Part shown: one piece after another, positions 1 through 8,289 of the stretch
Layout: every line of letters begins with the position of its first letter
Numbering within the stretch: the first letter of the stretch is position 1
Assembly (NCBI GenBank): GCA_040772845.1
Contig: JAXGXG010000001.1
Span: 7,192,001-7,256,000 of the forward strand
Length of the DNA: 64,000 nucleotides
Direction: 5' to 3'
Source: PWXP01 sp040772845
GTDB taxonomy: Bacteria > Planctomycetota > Planctomycetia > Pirellulales > Thermoguttaceae
The notes under the pieces: generated by a model
Told to the model about the DNA's origin: nothing
The model's input: the letters and a program-made list of their open reading frames with translations, nothing else
Databases searched by the model: none
Position numbers and translations under genes: made by a program

Positions 1-397
1 AGCCCGACGGGTTTGCAGTCGCCGGTTCATTTCGCTATTATTACCACAATAACCGTAGGAGAACACGATTTGCGGGGATTTTTCCTGATTCCCCAAGGTG
101 TTCGATGGAATGCGGTGGGATAGTCCTCAGGTGGCGGCAGTTGCCGAATTCCGGGGAGCATTCCCGCGTCTTCGAGTCTCGGTGTATGGGTAAGAATAGG
201 AATCGTCGAGACGCATTGGACTTTCTCCTGCGGTTGTGGTCCGCACGGGTACGGTGTGTCAGGCCGGGTGGCTAGCCGAAAACGGGGGCTGGCTCTGTGT
301 GTTGTGGTTCGTATGTGATGCAGCCACGATCCATAGGGCGCGGTTCTCGCCTTGTTCGGATAGATATCTGAGAAATTGAGAAATCCAAGGTGACGAG
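1..397. other. Intergenic region, no gene recognised
   Basis: I see no convincing gene here. Long open frames on the minus strand run into the following regulator gene and encode basic, proline-rich sequence without family features, typical of antisense shadows. The last 30 bases before the regulator carry an AAGGTGA-like ribosome binding site a few bases upstream of the ATG at 398. No terminator or promoter is clear enough to call. Confidence 0.5.
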
Positions 398-1036
398 ATG
401 GCAGACTCTTCGGTGAGCCCCGCCGGTATGCGGCTTGTGAAGCTGCTTGTTGGCAAACCACCGATGACCATTGCCCAGTTGATGGAAGCAACCGGGGTAA
501 CGCGAACCGCAGTGACCGAGCAGCTTGGCGAATTGGTAGCGTGTGGATACGTGGAACGCACTTTGGAACGCCTGTCGGGACGCGGGCGTCCACACCATCT
601 TTATCTTGCGACCGATGCGGCCCTACTGCTGCTTTGCGCCGATATTCAGCGGCGTGTCATGCCGGCCGTGTGGAAGGCGATCGAGACGGCAGGCGGCGCC
701 GAGCTTACCGAAGCGGTCATTGCAAGCGTGGCCGAGGAATTGGCTGAGCATTATCGAGGGCGTCTTCGCGAAACGTGTCCGGTGAAACGGCTCAGAGAAA
801 TGGCTTCTTTGTTGTTGAGCGAGGGCGCCCTGGTGGACTTGGTGGAGGTGAACGGCACCGTGGCGCTTCGGAAACGGAGCTGTCCGTTCATTGGCATGTT
901 GGACGCGAACCGATCGGTCTGCGGTATCGACCAACGAATGTTGTCGTTGGTAATCGGTCACCCGCTCCAGCGCGCAACTTACCGGCAGGAGGGCGATCCG
1001 TGCTGTACCTTTCGGTTGCAGAACGGTCAGCATTAG
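398..1036 (+). CDS. SufR/ArsR-like winged-helix regulator with C-terminal cysteines
   Basis: A 212-residue DNA-binding regulator. Residues about 15-70 form a winged helix-turn-helix (the TIAQLMEATGVTRTAVTEQL segment followed by a GRGRPHHLYL wing). The C-terminal half carries four cysteines, C162, C175 and the pair C202-C203; the first two are spaced CX12C as in SufR-type repressors that sense an Fe-S cluster. By family knowledge such proteins repress Fe-S assembly genes, but no suf gene is in view. The next gene downstream on the same strand, 350 bases away, is etfB, whose partner flavoproteins and dehydrogenase depend on redox state, so control of that operon is possible but only inferred. 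The ATG at 398 follows an AAGGTGA ribosome binding site. The family call (SufR/DeoR/ArsR-like) is good; the cofactor and targets are not shown. Confidence 0.75.
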   Translation: MADSSVSPAGMRLVKLLVGKPPMTIAQLMEATGVTRTAVTEQLGELVACGYVERTLERLSGRGRPHHLYLATDAALLLLCADIQRRVMPAVWKAIETAGGAELTEAVIASVAEELAEHYRGRLRETCPVKRLREMASLLLSEGALVDLVEVNGTVALRKRSCPFIGMLDANRSVCGIDQRMLSLVIGHPLQRATYRQEGDPCCTFRLQNGQH

Positions 1037-1388
1037 TGGCCGGTAACGGGTGTGGAAGCGACATTCCAAAAGAGTCCGATTCTGACGCATTTATGGGAGG
1101 AATCGGCCGATAATCGGTAGAGCGACGGGTGATTGCGACGGCTGATGGGCCGTGAGGACGGTCCATAGGCCAGTCCTTCTTGAGGCCCAGGCCCCACCCG
1201 CAGTCGCAATTGAGGCTTTTTTTGCCTCTTGACGATGGCCGAGATGCTCGCTAGGCTACTAGGCTTTGAGACATGGTCGCGGGGGGTGTCGTGCTTTTCC
1301 GGCAGCACATCCCGCGGCTTTATTGATGCCCCCGTTGCGAGTCAGGGTGGGGGCTTGCCCTTGCATGTACGACCGCGGAGTTCAGAGC
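1037..1388. other. Intergenic region upstream of the etf operon
   Basis: This 350-base gap holds no recognisable gene. A small symmetric element, GAGGC-T7-GCCTC at about 1212-1228, could form a 5-bp stem with a seven-T loop; it does not look like a normal intrinsic terminator. Immediately after it TTGACG (about 1228) lies 17 bases before TAGGCT, a weak sigma70-like pair that could start the etf operon. GGAG at 1377-1380 is placed correctly as ribosome binding site for the GTG at 1389. Confidence 0.35.
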
Positions 1389-2303
1389 GTGCCATACGAC
1401 AGCATTGTTCTCGTGAAACAGGTACCGGATACGGCTAATGTTACGGCCGACGCAATGAAGGAGGATGGGACGGTCAATCGAGGCGCCCTCCCGGCCATCT
1501 TCAATCCAGAAGACCTCCACGCCCTCGAAACGGCTCTGGAAGTGAAGGAGCGGTTCGGCGGCACGGTGACGGCCGTTACGATGGGACCTCCAAAGGCCGG
1601 AGATGTGCTTCGTGAATGCCTCTTCCGAGGGGCCGATCGGGCCATCCTGCTTACCGACCGCCGCGCGGCCGGCAGCGATACGCTGGCGACCAGCTATATT
1701 CTGGCCCAGGCGGTCCGAACCATTGGCCGCTACGACTTCGTATTTGCCGGGCGGCAGGCGATCGATGGCGACACGGCCCAGGTCGGCCCTCAATGCGCCG
1801 AGAAATTGGGCATACCGCAAATCACGTATCTCGAGAAGATCGTTAGCGTGGACGGTGATACCGCCCGGATCCGGCGCAATATCGGCCACGGCTGGGAAGT
1901 GGTGGATGCGAAGTTGCCCATCCTGGCAACGGTCATTGAAACGGCCAACGAACCCCGTCCGGCAGCGGCGCGTCGCGTGATGCGAATGAAGCACGCCCGT
2001 TCTATGGTCGAACTGGAAGGGGCTGTTCGGAATGAACTGACCGATGCCGACGATGCCGCGCGCCAGGCCGAGGTGGACAAGCGGGCCGCCAAGCTCAACG
2101 AGCGGGGGCTGCTCCTCGAACAATGGGGACTCGACCAGATCGGCGCCGAGCCGGATCGGTGTGGTCTTGCCGGTTCTCCGACGAAGGTCCATCGGATTCA
2201 GGCGATCGTTCTCAAGAAGGAAGGCCACACGCAGGTGCCCGCAACCGAGGAAGGCGTGCGAGGCATGGTGCATGAACTGGTCGTCGATCGGACTCTAGGG
2301 TAA
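1389..2303 (+). CDS. etfB: Electron transfer flavoprotein subunit beta
   Basis: The 304-residue beta subunit of ETF, which with EtfA forms the FAD/AMP heterodimer that takes electrons from acyl-CoA dehydrogenases. The N-terminus IVLVKQVPDT and the region with GPPKAGDVLRECLFRGADRAILL and FAGRQAIDGDTAQVGPQ are hallmark EtfB segments. I start it at GTG 1389 because GGAG lies 8 bases upstream and the family N-terminus begins just there; an ATG at 1365 in the same frame is an alternative adding 8 residues, and the frame is open further upstream. etfA follows 51 bases downstream and the acyl-CoA dehydrogenase after that, so the three are almost certainly co-transcribed. It is slightly longer at the C-terminus than classic EtfB. 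Confidence 0.93.
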   Translation: MPYDSIVLVKQVPDTANVTADAMKEDGTVNRGALPAIFNPEDLHALETALEVKERFGGTVTAVTMGPPKAGDVLRECLFRGADRAILLTDRRAAGSDTLATSYILAQAVRTIGRYDFVFAGRQAIDGDTAQVGPQCAEKLGIPQITYLEKIVSVDGDTARIRRNIGHGWEVVDAKLPILATVIETANEPRPAAARRVMRMKHARSMVELEGAVRNELTDADDAARQAEVDKRAAKLNERGLLLEQWGLDQIGAEPDRCGLAGSPTKVHRIQAIVLKKEGHTQVPATEEGVRGMVHELVVDRTLG

Positions 2304-2354
2304 GAAATCGCGATTGCCTCCTAGCAACTCACAACTAGCAACGAACAACGAACG

Positions 2355-3389
2355 ATGATTGAACCGAACCGAAAGGGCGAAGTCTGGGTCTTCGCGGAAC
2401 AGGAAGACGGATCGCTCAACGAAGTGGCCCTTGAATTATGCGGCAAGGCGCGCGAGCTGGCCGATCGTCTGGGGGTGAAGGTGGGCGCCGTGCTGCCCGG
2501 CCAGGGTGTTAAGAAACTGGCGCAGCAGCTTATTGCTCACGGGGCTGACAATGTCTATCTTGTCGAGCACGATCAGCTTGGCCATTATCAGACAGGGCCT
2601 TACGCAGAGGTGATGTGCCAGATGATTTCGCGGCATCGGCCGCAGATCGTCGTGTTCGGCGCCACCCCCCTGGGACGCGACCTCGCGCCTCGCGTGGCAT
2701 CGCAAATGCGCGCCGGCCTGACGGCCGACTGCACGGATTTGGATATCGCCGATGTCACGGATCCGAAGACCAAGACGGAGCACAAGAATCTGCTGCTGCA
2801 GATTCGGCCGGCCTTCGGCGGGAACATCATTGCCACGATCGTGAATTACGACTGGTGGCCTCAGATGGCGACCGTTCGCGAGGGGGTCATGGCCATGCAG
2901 CCTGCCGATGCCTCGCGCACCGGCGATGTCGTGGAGGAAACGGTTGAGCTGGATCCGGCGCTGGCGGCCATCAAGCTGATCGAGCGGCATGTGGAAGAGC
3001 GTAAGGTGAACCTCAAGGGCGCCCGCGTTATTGTTGCCGGCGGTGGGGGAATCGGCTCGAAAGACAATTTCAGACTCTTGTACGATCTGGCCGGCGCCAT
3101 TGGCGGCGCCGTGGGGGCGAGCCGTGCGGCTGTTGACGGCGGCCTGATCGGCAAGGAGCATCAGGTAGGGCAGACGGGAACGACCGTTCGCCCGGCGCTG
3201 TACATCGCCGTCGGGATCAGCGGCGCCATCCAGCATCGGGCCGGCATGGAAGAATCGGCGAAGATCGTTGCCATCAATTCCGATCCCGACGCGCCGATCT
3301 TCTCCATTGCTCACTACGGCATTGTGGGCGATTTCCGCCAGATCATACCAATGATGATCAAGGCGATCAAAGAACGCGCAAAAGACTGA
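2355..3389 (+). CDS. etfA: Electron transfer flavoprotein subunit alpha
   Basis: The 344-residue alpha subunit of ETF, carrying the FAD-binding domain. The C-terminal half shows the family signature: GGGGIGSKDNFRLLYDLA, GASRAAVDGGLIGKEHQVGQTG, and LYIAVGISGAIQHRAGM, which bind the isoalloxazine and pyrophosphate of FAD, followed by INSDPDAPIFSIAHYGIVGD. The N-terminal half is the Rossmann-like domain that packs on EtfB. It lies between etfB and the acyl-CoA dehydrogenase on the same strand with short gaps, forming a complete acyl-CoA to quinone electron path apart from the ETF:quinone oxidoreductase, which is not in the window. The ATG at 2355 gives the usual family N-terminus. Confidence 0.95.
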   Translation: MIEPNRKGEVWVFAEQEDGSLNEVALELCGKARELADRLGVKVGAVLPGQGVKKLAQQLIAHGADNVYLVEHDQLGHYQTGPYAEVMCQMISRHRPQIVVFGATPLGRDLAPRVASQMRAGLTADCTDLDIADVTDPKTKTEHKNLLLQIRPAFGGNIIATIVNYDWWPQMATVREGVMAMQPADASRTGDVVEETVELDPALAAIKLIERHVEERKVNLKGARVIVAGGGGIGSKDNFRLLYDLAGAIGGAVGASRAAVDGGLIGKEHQVGQTGTTVRPALYIAVGISGAIQHRAGMEESAKIVAINSDPDAPIFSIAHYGIVGDFRQIIPMMIKAIKERAKD

Positions 3390-3423
3390 GTTGCATTGCG
3401 AGGAAACCTGGAAAGCAAGATTC

Positions 3424-5169
3424 ATGGCCAACTATTTCACCGATAACGAAGACATCCGGTTCCTGTTCGACCACATGGACCTTCGGGAACTCGCCCGACT
3501 CCAAGAAGACGACTTCACTCGCGATCGTGGCGAGGGGAGCTACGCGCCTGACGATGCCGACGACGCCGTCGACAACTATCGCCGCGTGCTCGATATCGTC
3601 GGCCAGATCGCCGGCGACATGATTGCACCGAACGCCGAACAGGTCGACCGCGAGGGGAATACGCTGAATCCCGATGGTACCGTCACGCTCCATCCGCTGG
3701 TTCAGGCAAATCTCGATCGGCTCAGGCAGGCCGATATGATGGGGTTCACCCTTCCTCGTAAGTACGGCGGCTTGAACTGCCCCTGCCTGGTCTACACGAT
3801 GGCGACCGAAATGGTCAGCCGGGCCGACGCCTCGCTGATGAATCTGTTCGGATTGCAGGGGATTGCCGAGACGATCTACGCCTTCGCCGACGACGAGCTG
3901 AAGGACTACATCCTTCCGCGATTTGCCAACGGCGAAGTCACCGGCGCCATGGTCCTTACCGAGCCGGATGCCGGCAGCGACCTCCAGGCGGTGCGCCTGA
4001 AGGCGTACCAGGACGAGGAAGGCAATTGGAAGCTCAACGGGGTTAAACGGTTCATCACCAACGGCTGCGGTGAAATCCTGCTGGTTCTCGCGCGGAGCGA
4101 ACCGGAAATCAGCGACGGCCGCGGCCTGAGCCTCTTGTATGCCGAGCGCAGCGAACGGGTGAAGGTTCGCCACCTTGAAGACAAGATGGGCATTCACGGC
4201 TCGCCGACATGCGAAATGGTCTTCGACGATCTGCCGGCGAAGCTGGTCGGCGAGCGGCAGCGAGGGCTGATCACCTACGTGATGGCCCTGATGAACGGGG
4301 CCCGCGTCGGTATTGCCGCCCAATCGCTCGGCATCGGCGAAGCCGCCTGCCGGCTTGCTCGTACCTACGCCCACAGCCGGCAGCAGTTCGGCGGCCCGAT
4401 CGAGCGTCTTCCGGCCGTTGCCGAGTTGGTAACGGACATGCGTCTCGATGTCGAAGCGGCTCGGGCCCTCGCCTACGAGACGGCGCGTGTGTGCGATCTG
4501 GAGAACAACAACTTGCGAGCGCTGGAATGGGGTGATCTCTCGCCGGAAGAGAAGAAAGAGTGCAAGAAGTACTCCCGCGAACTGAAACGTATTAACGGAA
4601 TGCTCACCCCCATGGCCAAGTACTACTGCTCCGAAATGTGCATTCGCGTTGCAACGAATGCCATTCAGGTACTCGGTGGGTCGGGTTATATCAAGGACTA
4701 CGCGGCCGAACGCTATCTCCGGGACTCTCGCATTACGACTATCTACGAAGGTACGAGTCAGCTTCAGGTTGTTGCGGCGGAGAAGGGCGTAACCTCTGGT
4801 GTATTCGCCAATCAGATGGCGCCCTACGAAAGCAGGCAGTATTCCGACGCGAATCTGAATCAGTTGCGAGACCAGCTTGTGGAATCGCGCGTTCGCATCC
4901 AGGAAGCCGTCCAGTTCGCGAAGAGCAAGGGCGGCGCGTACATGGAACTGAGCGGTCGCAAGTTGGTCGACTCGGCGATTGCCGTGATGATCGGCCACCT
5001 GTTCCTCGGTCAGGCCGAGAAGAGCGACCGGAAGAAGATCGTTGCCGCCCGCTTCATGCAACGGGAACTGCCCGTGATTCGTATGAATTGTGAAGTGGTT
5101 TGTGCAGGCGATGCGTCGCCGTTTGAACAGTATGCAATATTGGCCGGGCCGGTTCCGGCTGCAGATTAG
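3424..5169 (+). CDS. Acyl-CoA dehydrogenase
   Basis: A 581-residue FAD-dependent acyl-CoA dehydrogenase that introduces the alpha-beta double bond and passes electrons to ETF encoded just upstream. Visible family features are the MVLTEPDAGSDLQAV flavin/substrate segment, FITNGC, LEDKMGIHGSPTCEM, the QFGGPIERLPAVAELVTDM helix, the GGSGYIKDYAAERYLRDSRI segment, and YEGTSQLQ with the likely catalytic glutamate. The protein is about 180 residues longer than the short-chain enzymes, with an extra C-terminal helical domain as in the AcdA-like and very-long-chain subgroups. ATG 3424 is chosen over an upstream TTG at 3391 because the family N-terminus starts there. The chain length of the substrate cannot be read from the sequence. 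Confidence 0.93.
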   Translation: MANYFTDNEDIRFLFDHMDLRELARLQEDDFTRDRGEGSYAPDDADDAVDNYRRVLDIVGQIAGDMIAPNAEQVDREGNTLNPDGTVTLHPLVQANLDRLRQADMMGFTLPRKYGGLNCPCLVYTMATEMVSRADASLMNLFGLQGIAETIYAFADDELKDYILPRFANGEVTGAMVLTEPDAGSDLQAVRLKAYQDEEGNWKLNGVKRFITNGCGEILLVLARSEPEISDGRGLSLLYAERSERVKVRHLEDKMGIHGSPTCEMVFDDLPAKLVGERQRGLITYVMALMNGARVGIAAQSLGIGEAACRLARTYAHSRQQFGGPIERLPAVAELVTDMRLDVEAARALAYETARVCDLENNNLRALEWGDLSPEEKKECKKYSRELKRINGMLTPMAKYYCSEMCIRVATNAIQVLGGSGYIKDYAAERYLRDSRITTIYEGTSQLQVVAAEKGVTSGVFANQMAPYESRQYSDANLNQLRDQLVESRVRIQEAVQFAKSKGGAYMELSGRKLVDSAIAVMIGHLFLGQAEKSDRKKIVAARFMQRELPVIRMNCEVVCAGDASPFEQYAILAGPVPAAD

Positions 5170-5175
5170 CCACGC

Positions 5176-5946
5176 ATGGGTGCGCTCGACGGCAAGATCG
5201 GCCTCGTCCTGGGTGTTGCGAACGAACGCAGCATTGCGTGGGCGATGAGTACCGCCTTGTACGCCGAGGGAGCCGAGCTTGCTTTCACCCATCTGCCCGG
5301 GCGGAGCAGCGAGCGACGCGTGCATCGGCTGACCGATTCGCGGAACGTCTCGCTGGTCCTTGCATGCGACGTCCAGCGAGACGAGGATCTTCAGCGTGTT
5401 GCCGATGCCGTAGGGGAAACGTACGGCCGCCTCGATTTTCTTGTTCACGCCGTTGCGTTTGCCCCGCCTCACGAACTGCGAAAACCGTATTTCGAGACGA
5501 GTCGTGACGGCTGGCGCTTGGCTATGGATATCAGCGCCTACAGTCTGGTGGCGTGTGTACGCACATTCAAGCCGCTCATGTCGTCAGGCGGCTCTGTCGT
5601 CACTCTTAGTTACTACGGCGGCGAGAAGGTCATTCCCGGCTATAACGTCATGGGCGTTTGCAAAGCGGCCCTGGAGCACAGCGTTCGTTATCTGGCGTGG
5701 GATCTCGGGCCCGCAGGGATCCGAATCAACTGTATTAGCGCAGGCCCTGTTCGTACCCTCAGTTCGGCAGGAATCGCGGAGTTCGATCAGATGCAGGCGC
5801 ATGCGGCGCAGAAGGCTCCTCTGCGGCGCAACGTGGAATTCGAAGAACTCGGGGCGGCCGGCGTCTACCTATTGAGCGATCGATCCGCGGGTCTTACCGG
5901 CGAGACACTCCACGTTGACTGCGGCTTCTCCATCGTTGGCCTGTAG
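5176..5946 (+). CDS. fabI: Enoyl-[acyl-carrier-protein] reductase (NADH), FabI type
   Basis: A 256-residue FabI, which reduces trans-2-enoyl-ACP in the last step of fatty acid elongation. It begins with the FabI-specific nucleotide-binding loop GVANERSIAWAM rather than the usual SDR TGxxxGIG, and carries LSYYGGEKVIPGYNVMGVCK, giving Tyr146, Tyr156 and Lys163, the same numbering as the Escherichia coli enzyme. The C-terminus ends in the conserved GETLHVDCGFSIVG. It starts only 6 bases after the acyl-CoA dehydrogenase, so a synthetic enzyme sits in a unit otherwise devoted to oxidation. A perfect 11-bp hairpin follows before the convergent oxidoreductase gene. Confidence 0.93.
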   Translation: MGALDGKIGLVLGVANERSIAWAMSTALYAEGAELAFTHLPGRSSERRVHRLTDSRNVSLVLACDVQRDEDLQRVADAVGETYGRLDFLVHAVAFAPPHELRKPYFETSRDGWRLAMDISAYSLVACVRTFKPLMSSGGSVVTLSYYGGEKVIPGYNVMGVCKAALEHSVRYLAWDLGPAGIRINCISAGPVRTLSSAGIAEFDQMQAHAAQKAPLRRNVEFEELGAAGVYLLSDRSAGLTGETLHVDCGFSIVGL

Positions 5947-6005
5947 GCGCACAGACTGGTTACTCCGCAACGTCTGAGCGTAACCACGCCAAGTACGGAA
6001 ACCCA

Positions 6006-6033
6006 GCGTGTCCTTCGGCAAGGAAGGACACGC
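6006..6033. terminator. Hairpin between convergent genes
   Basis: GCGTGTCCTTC and GAAGGACACGC form a perfect 11-bp stem with a 6-base loop in the 127-base gap between fabI and the convergent oxidoreductase. There is no T-tract on either side, so it is a hairpin-only candidate for bidirectional termination or mRNA 3' end protection. Confidence 0.5.
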
Positions 6034-6073
6034 CGAGCATGCCGTACAACTGAACACGCAGCTATCTGCGCCG

Positions 6074-7444
6074 TTAGACCTCGTCGTTGATGACGTAGGG
6101 GGCGCGATACTGACGTCGGAACAGGTCCATCGCCTTCTCGTTGCCGACGATCTGTTCGGTCTTCGGATCGATCACCAGACGCTCGCCTCCCAGCCGGTAG
6201 CTGATATTTGCGTAGTGGATCATCAGGGCGGAAAGGTGTCCCAACTCGATGTCGGCGTTCGGGCGACTCCGATCGCGAATGCAGGCGATGAAGTTTTCCT
6301 TGTGATCCGGATCGGGGAATCGCCCGTACATCTGCTCGCGTACGACAGGTAGCCGATCCTTCGGGCGAATGAAGTACTGCCATCCGCCGCCGTGCCGGCC
6401 GACGATCATGACGCCGTCGGTGCCGTACAACTCGATCCGTGTGGCATTTTGCGGCCAATGGGGGAACATGTCATTGTCCCGAATTACGCTATCGGTCTTC
6501 AGCATGTAAGGCGTGTAAAGCGTCAGTTCAAAACTCACCACCATGTCGTCAAACTCATAGATGGCGAACTGCGAATCGGGTGTTTCGAGGGCGCCCTCGG
6601 ATGCATAACGTCCACCCATGCTGCACACTTGCTTCGGATAGGTCACACCGCAGAGCCACCGGGCGAGGTCGATTTGATGGCTGGCATCGTTGGCAATATC
6701 GCCTCCAGAATATCGCCACATATGATGCCAGCCGTGATGCAGTGTGGCATTGTAGGCATGTTCCGGAGCGGGGCCGTTCCACATGTCCCAGTCGAGACCC
6801 TCGGGCGGCTCGCTATCGGGAACCGCCGGCCGATTACCCCAGAACTTCTGGTTATAGATACGGCACATATGGATATTGCCCATCCCGCCGTCTTCGATGA
6901 ACTTCCGCGCGGCCATGTTGTACGGGGCAGATCGATTCTGCGTACCCAGTTGAACGACTCGGTTATACTTTCGGGCGGCCTCGACCATTTTACGGCCTTC
7001 CCAGGCATTCTGGCTGGCCGGTTTCTCTACGTAAACGTCTTTGCCCGCCTGACACGCCCAAACGGTCGAGAGTGCATGCCAATGGTCTGGTGTTGCCGAG
7101 ATGATGGCGTCGACCGACTTGTCCTCGAGTGCTTCACGGAAGTCCTGAATCGGTTTCGGATCGGCGCCCCCCTGCAATTCACCGAACTTCTCGGCCCGGG
7201 CGCCCGCCTTCTTGATGTCGACGTCGGCGAAGTAGGCGTAATGGCAATCGCCCCGCTCGGCGAAACCGCGCGCCAGATGGCTACCGCGGCCACCTGTTCC
7301 CACCGCTGCGAGGACAACCTTCTCATTCGCCGGCGCCGCGTAGACCGACTCGGCCGTACGCAAGAGGGTCACGCCTGCCGCAATACCGAGTGTGGTTCGT
7401 TTCGATTGTCCCAGAAACTGGCGGCGACTGAGGTCGTTGGTCAT
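6074..7444 (-). CDS. Tat-exported Gfo/Idh/MocA family oxidoreductase
   Basis: A 456-residue NAD(P)-dependent sugar oxidoreductase. The N-terminus SRRQFLGQS followed by a hydrophobic stretch is a twin-arginine signal, so the folded protein is exported. The Rossmann domain starts with VVLAAVGTGGRGSHLARGF, and the family EKP motif appears as YVEKPASQN, with the lysine that normally contacts substrate and cofactor. The C-terminal half is the mixed alpha/beta sugar-binding domain seen in the large planctomycete subgroup. Substrate is unknown; relatives act on inositols, amino sugars, or other hexoses. It faces fabI and is divergent from the helix-hairpin-helix gene. The ATG at 7444 gives the signal peptide directly. 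Confidence 0.9.
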   Translation of the reverse strand: MTNDLSRRQFLGQSKRTTLGIAAGVTLLRTAESVYAAPANEKVVLAAVGTGGRGSHLARGFAERGDCHYAYFADVDIKKAGARAEKFGELQGGADPKPIQDFREALEDKSVDAIISATPDHWHALSTVWACQAGKDVYVEKPASQNAWEGRKMVEAARKYNRVVQLGTQNRSAPYNMAARKFIEDGGMGNIHMCRIYNQKFWGNRPAVPDSEPPEGLDWDMWNGPAPEHAYNATLHHGWHHMWRYSGGDIANDASHQIDLARWLCGVTYPKQVCSMGGRYASEGALETPDSQFAIYEFDDMVVSFELTLYTPYMLKTDSVIRDNDMFPHWPQNATRIELYGTDGVMIVGRHGGGWQYFIRPKDRLPVVREQMYGRFPDPDHKENFIACIRDRSRPNADIELGHLSALMIHYANISYRLGGERLVIDPKTEQIVGNEKAMDLFRRQYRAPYVINDEV

Positions 7445-7845
7445 CAGAGTTCCTCCGGTAGGTTTGGGAGACAGGGGGTGGGTACAGTAACGGTAGAACC
7501 GTTTTTGTCAGAGACTCTTCGAATGTCATTGTTGCACGGATGACGGCGTTGCACAAGAAGTGCGCAAAGTGCGACAAGATTTTCCGCCAGGCTTGGGTAA
7601 TCGAACGGTACGAAACGGATCCCCCGCACGAGTCCGAAAGGGGAAACTGGTGTCGAGCACGTTGTCATCCGCAATTGCACGTCCTTGCGGTTGCCAGCAT
7701 ATTGTGCCGCACACACTGTGCCCGTCGCCCCCTCGCGTTAGGGGGGGCAGTCTTCTGTCGCGCACGATCTACCGAAGCAGCGACGATGTTGTTGCCAGTC
7801 GCGGCGCAACTTGCCTTTTCCACAATCCGGGTTATGCTGAAGGGA
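7445..7845. other. Divergent intergenic region
   Basis: About 400 bases between the Gfo/Idh/MocA gene and the helix-hairpin-helix gene, presumably with both promoters. I could not choose a convincing promoter. A GC-rich element at 7727-7748 (GCCCCCT, short loop, AGGGGGGGC) can form a hairpin with a small bulge. An open frame reaching upstream from the helix-hairpin-helix gene to 7540 encodes Cys- and His-rich sequence without family features and is treated as non-coding. Confidence 0.35.
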
Positions 7846-8283
7846 ATGGTGCAAAGAACCTCGGGACACATAACGGCAAGGCCAACGGCCTCTTATTGGT
7901 TGCGCCGTGCAGATCAAGCCGCTGTTGGCGCGCTGACGCTTTGTACGTTAGCAGTCATGGCGGTCTGGTGGGCAGGGCAGGGGGGATTGCGCGGGCGACG
8001 GATCGAGTTGCAGCAGGCAGAGCCGATGGACTTCCAGTTTCAGGTTGATCTGAACTCGGCGACGTGGCAGGAGTTGGTGCTGTTGCCGGGTGTTGGTGGA
8101 ACGCTGGCCATGCGGATTATTCAATCACGCAATGAGGAAGGCCCGTTTACCGATGTTGCCGACCTGCTGCGTGTTCCCGGAATCGGACCTGCCACGCTCG
8201 ACCGGCTGCGTCCCCACTTGGCGCCGCTGGCAGACAAGCGTCATCTGGCAGACGTTCCCAGCCCAACGCCGGGGGATGGATAA
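7846..8283 (+). CDS. Membrane-anchored ComEA-like helix-hairpin-helix protein
   Basis: A roughly 145-residue protein with one membrane segment (AAVGALTLCTLAVMAVWWAG) and a C-terminal tandem helix-hairpin-helix domain: VDLNSATWQELVLLPGVGGTLAMRI, then FTDVADLLRVPGIGPATLDRL. This is the arrangement of ComEA-type DNA receptors, where the domain outside the membrane binds double-stranded DNA during uptake. A role in DNA uptake is inferred from the fold only; no other competence gene is near. The start is uncertain: ATG 7846 follows GAAGGGA very closely, and ATG 7834 lies in frame upstream. The next gene, a metalloprotease, starts 6 bases after the stop. Confidence 0.7.
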   Translation: MVQRTSGHITARPTASYWLRRADQAAVGALTLCTLAVMAVWWAGQGGLRGRRIELQQAEPMDFQFQVDLNSATWQELVLLPGVGGTLAMRIIQSRNEEGPFTDVADLLRVPGIGPATLDRLRPHLAPLADKRHLADVPSPTPGDG

Positions 8284-8289
8284 TTCATA

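Noticed and set aside
1..593. Minus-strand gene at the left edge
   Set aside because: It overlaps the clear regulator gene and encodes low-complexity basic sequence.
3367..5472. 701-codon open frame on the minus strand
   Set aside because: It is antisense to the acyl-CoA dehydrogenase and fabI genes, which are clear family members; the translation has no family features.
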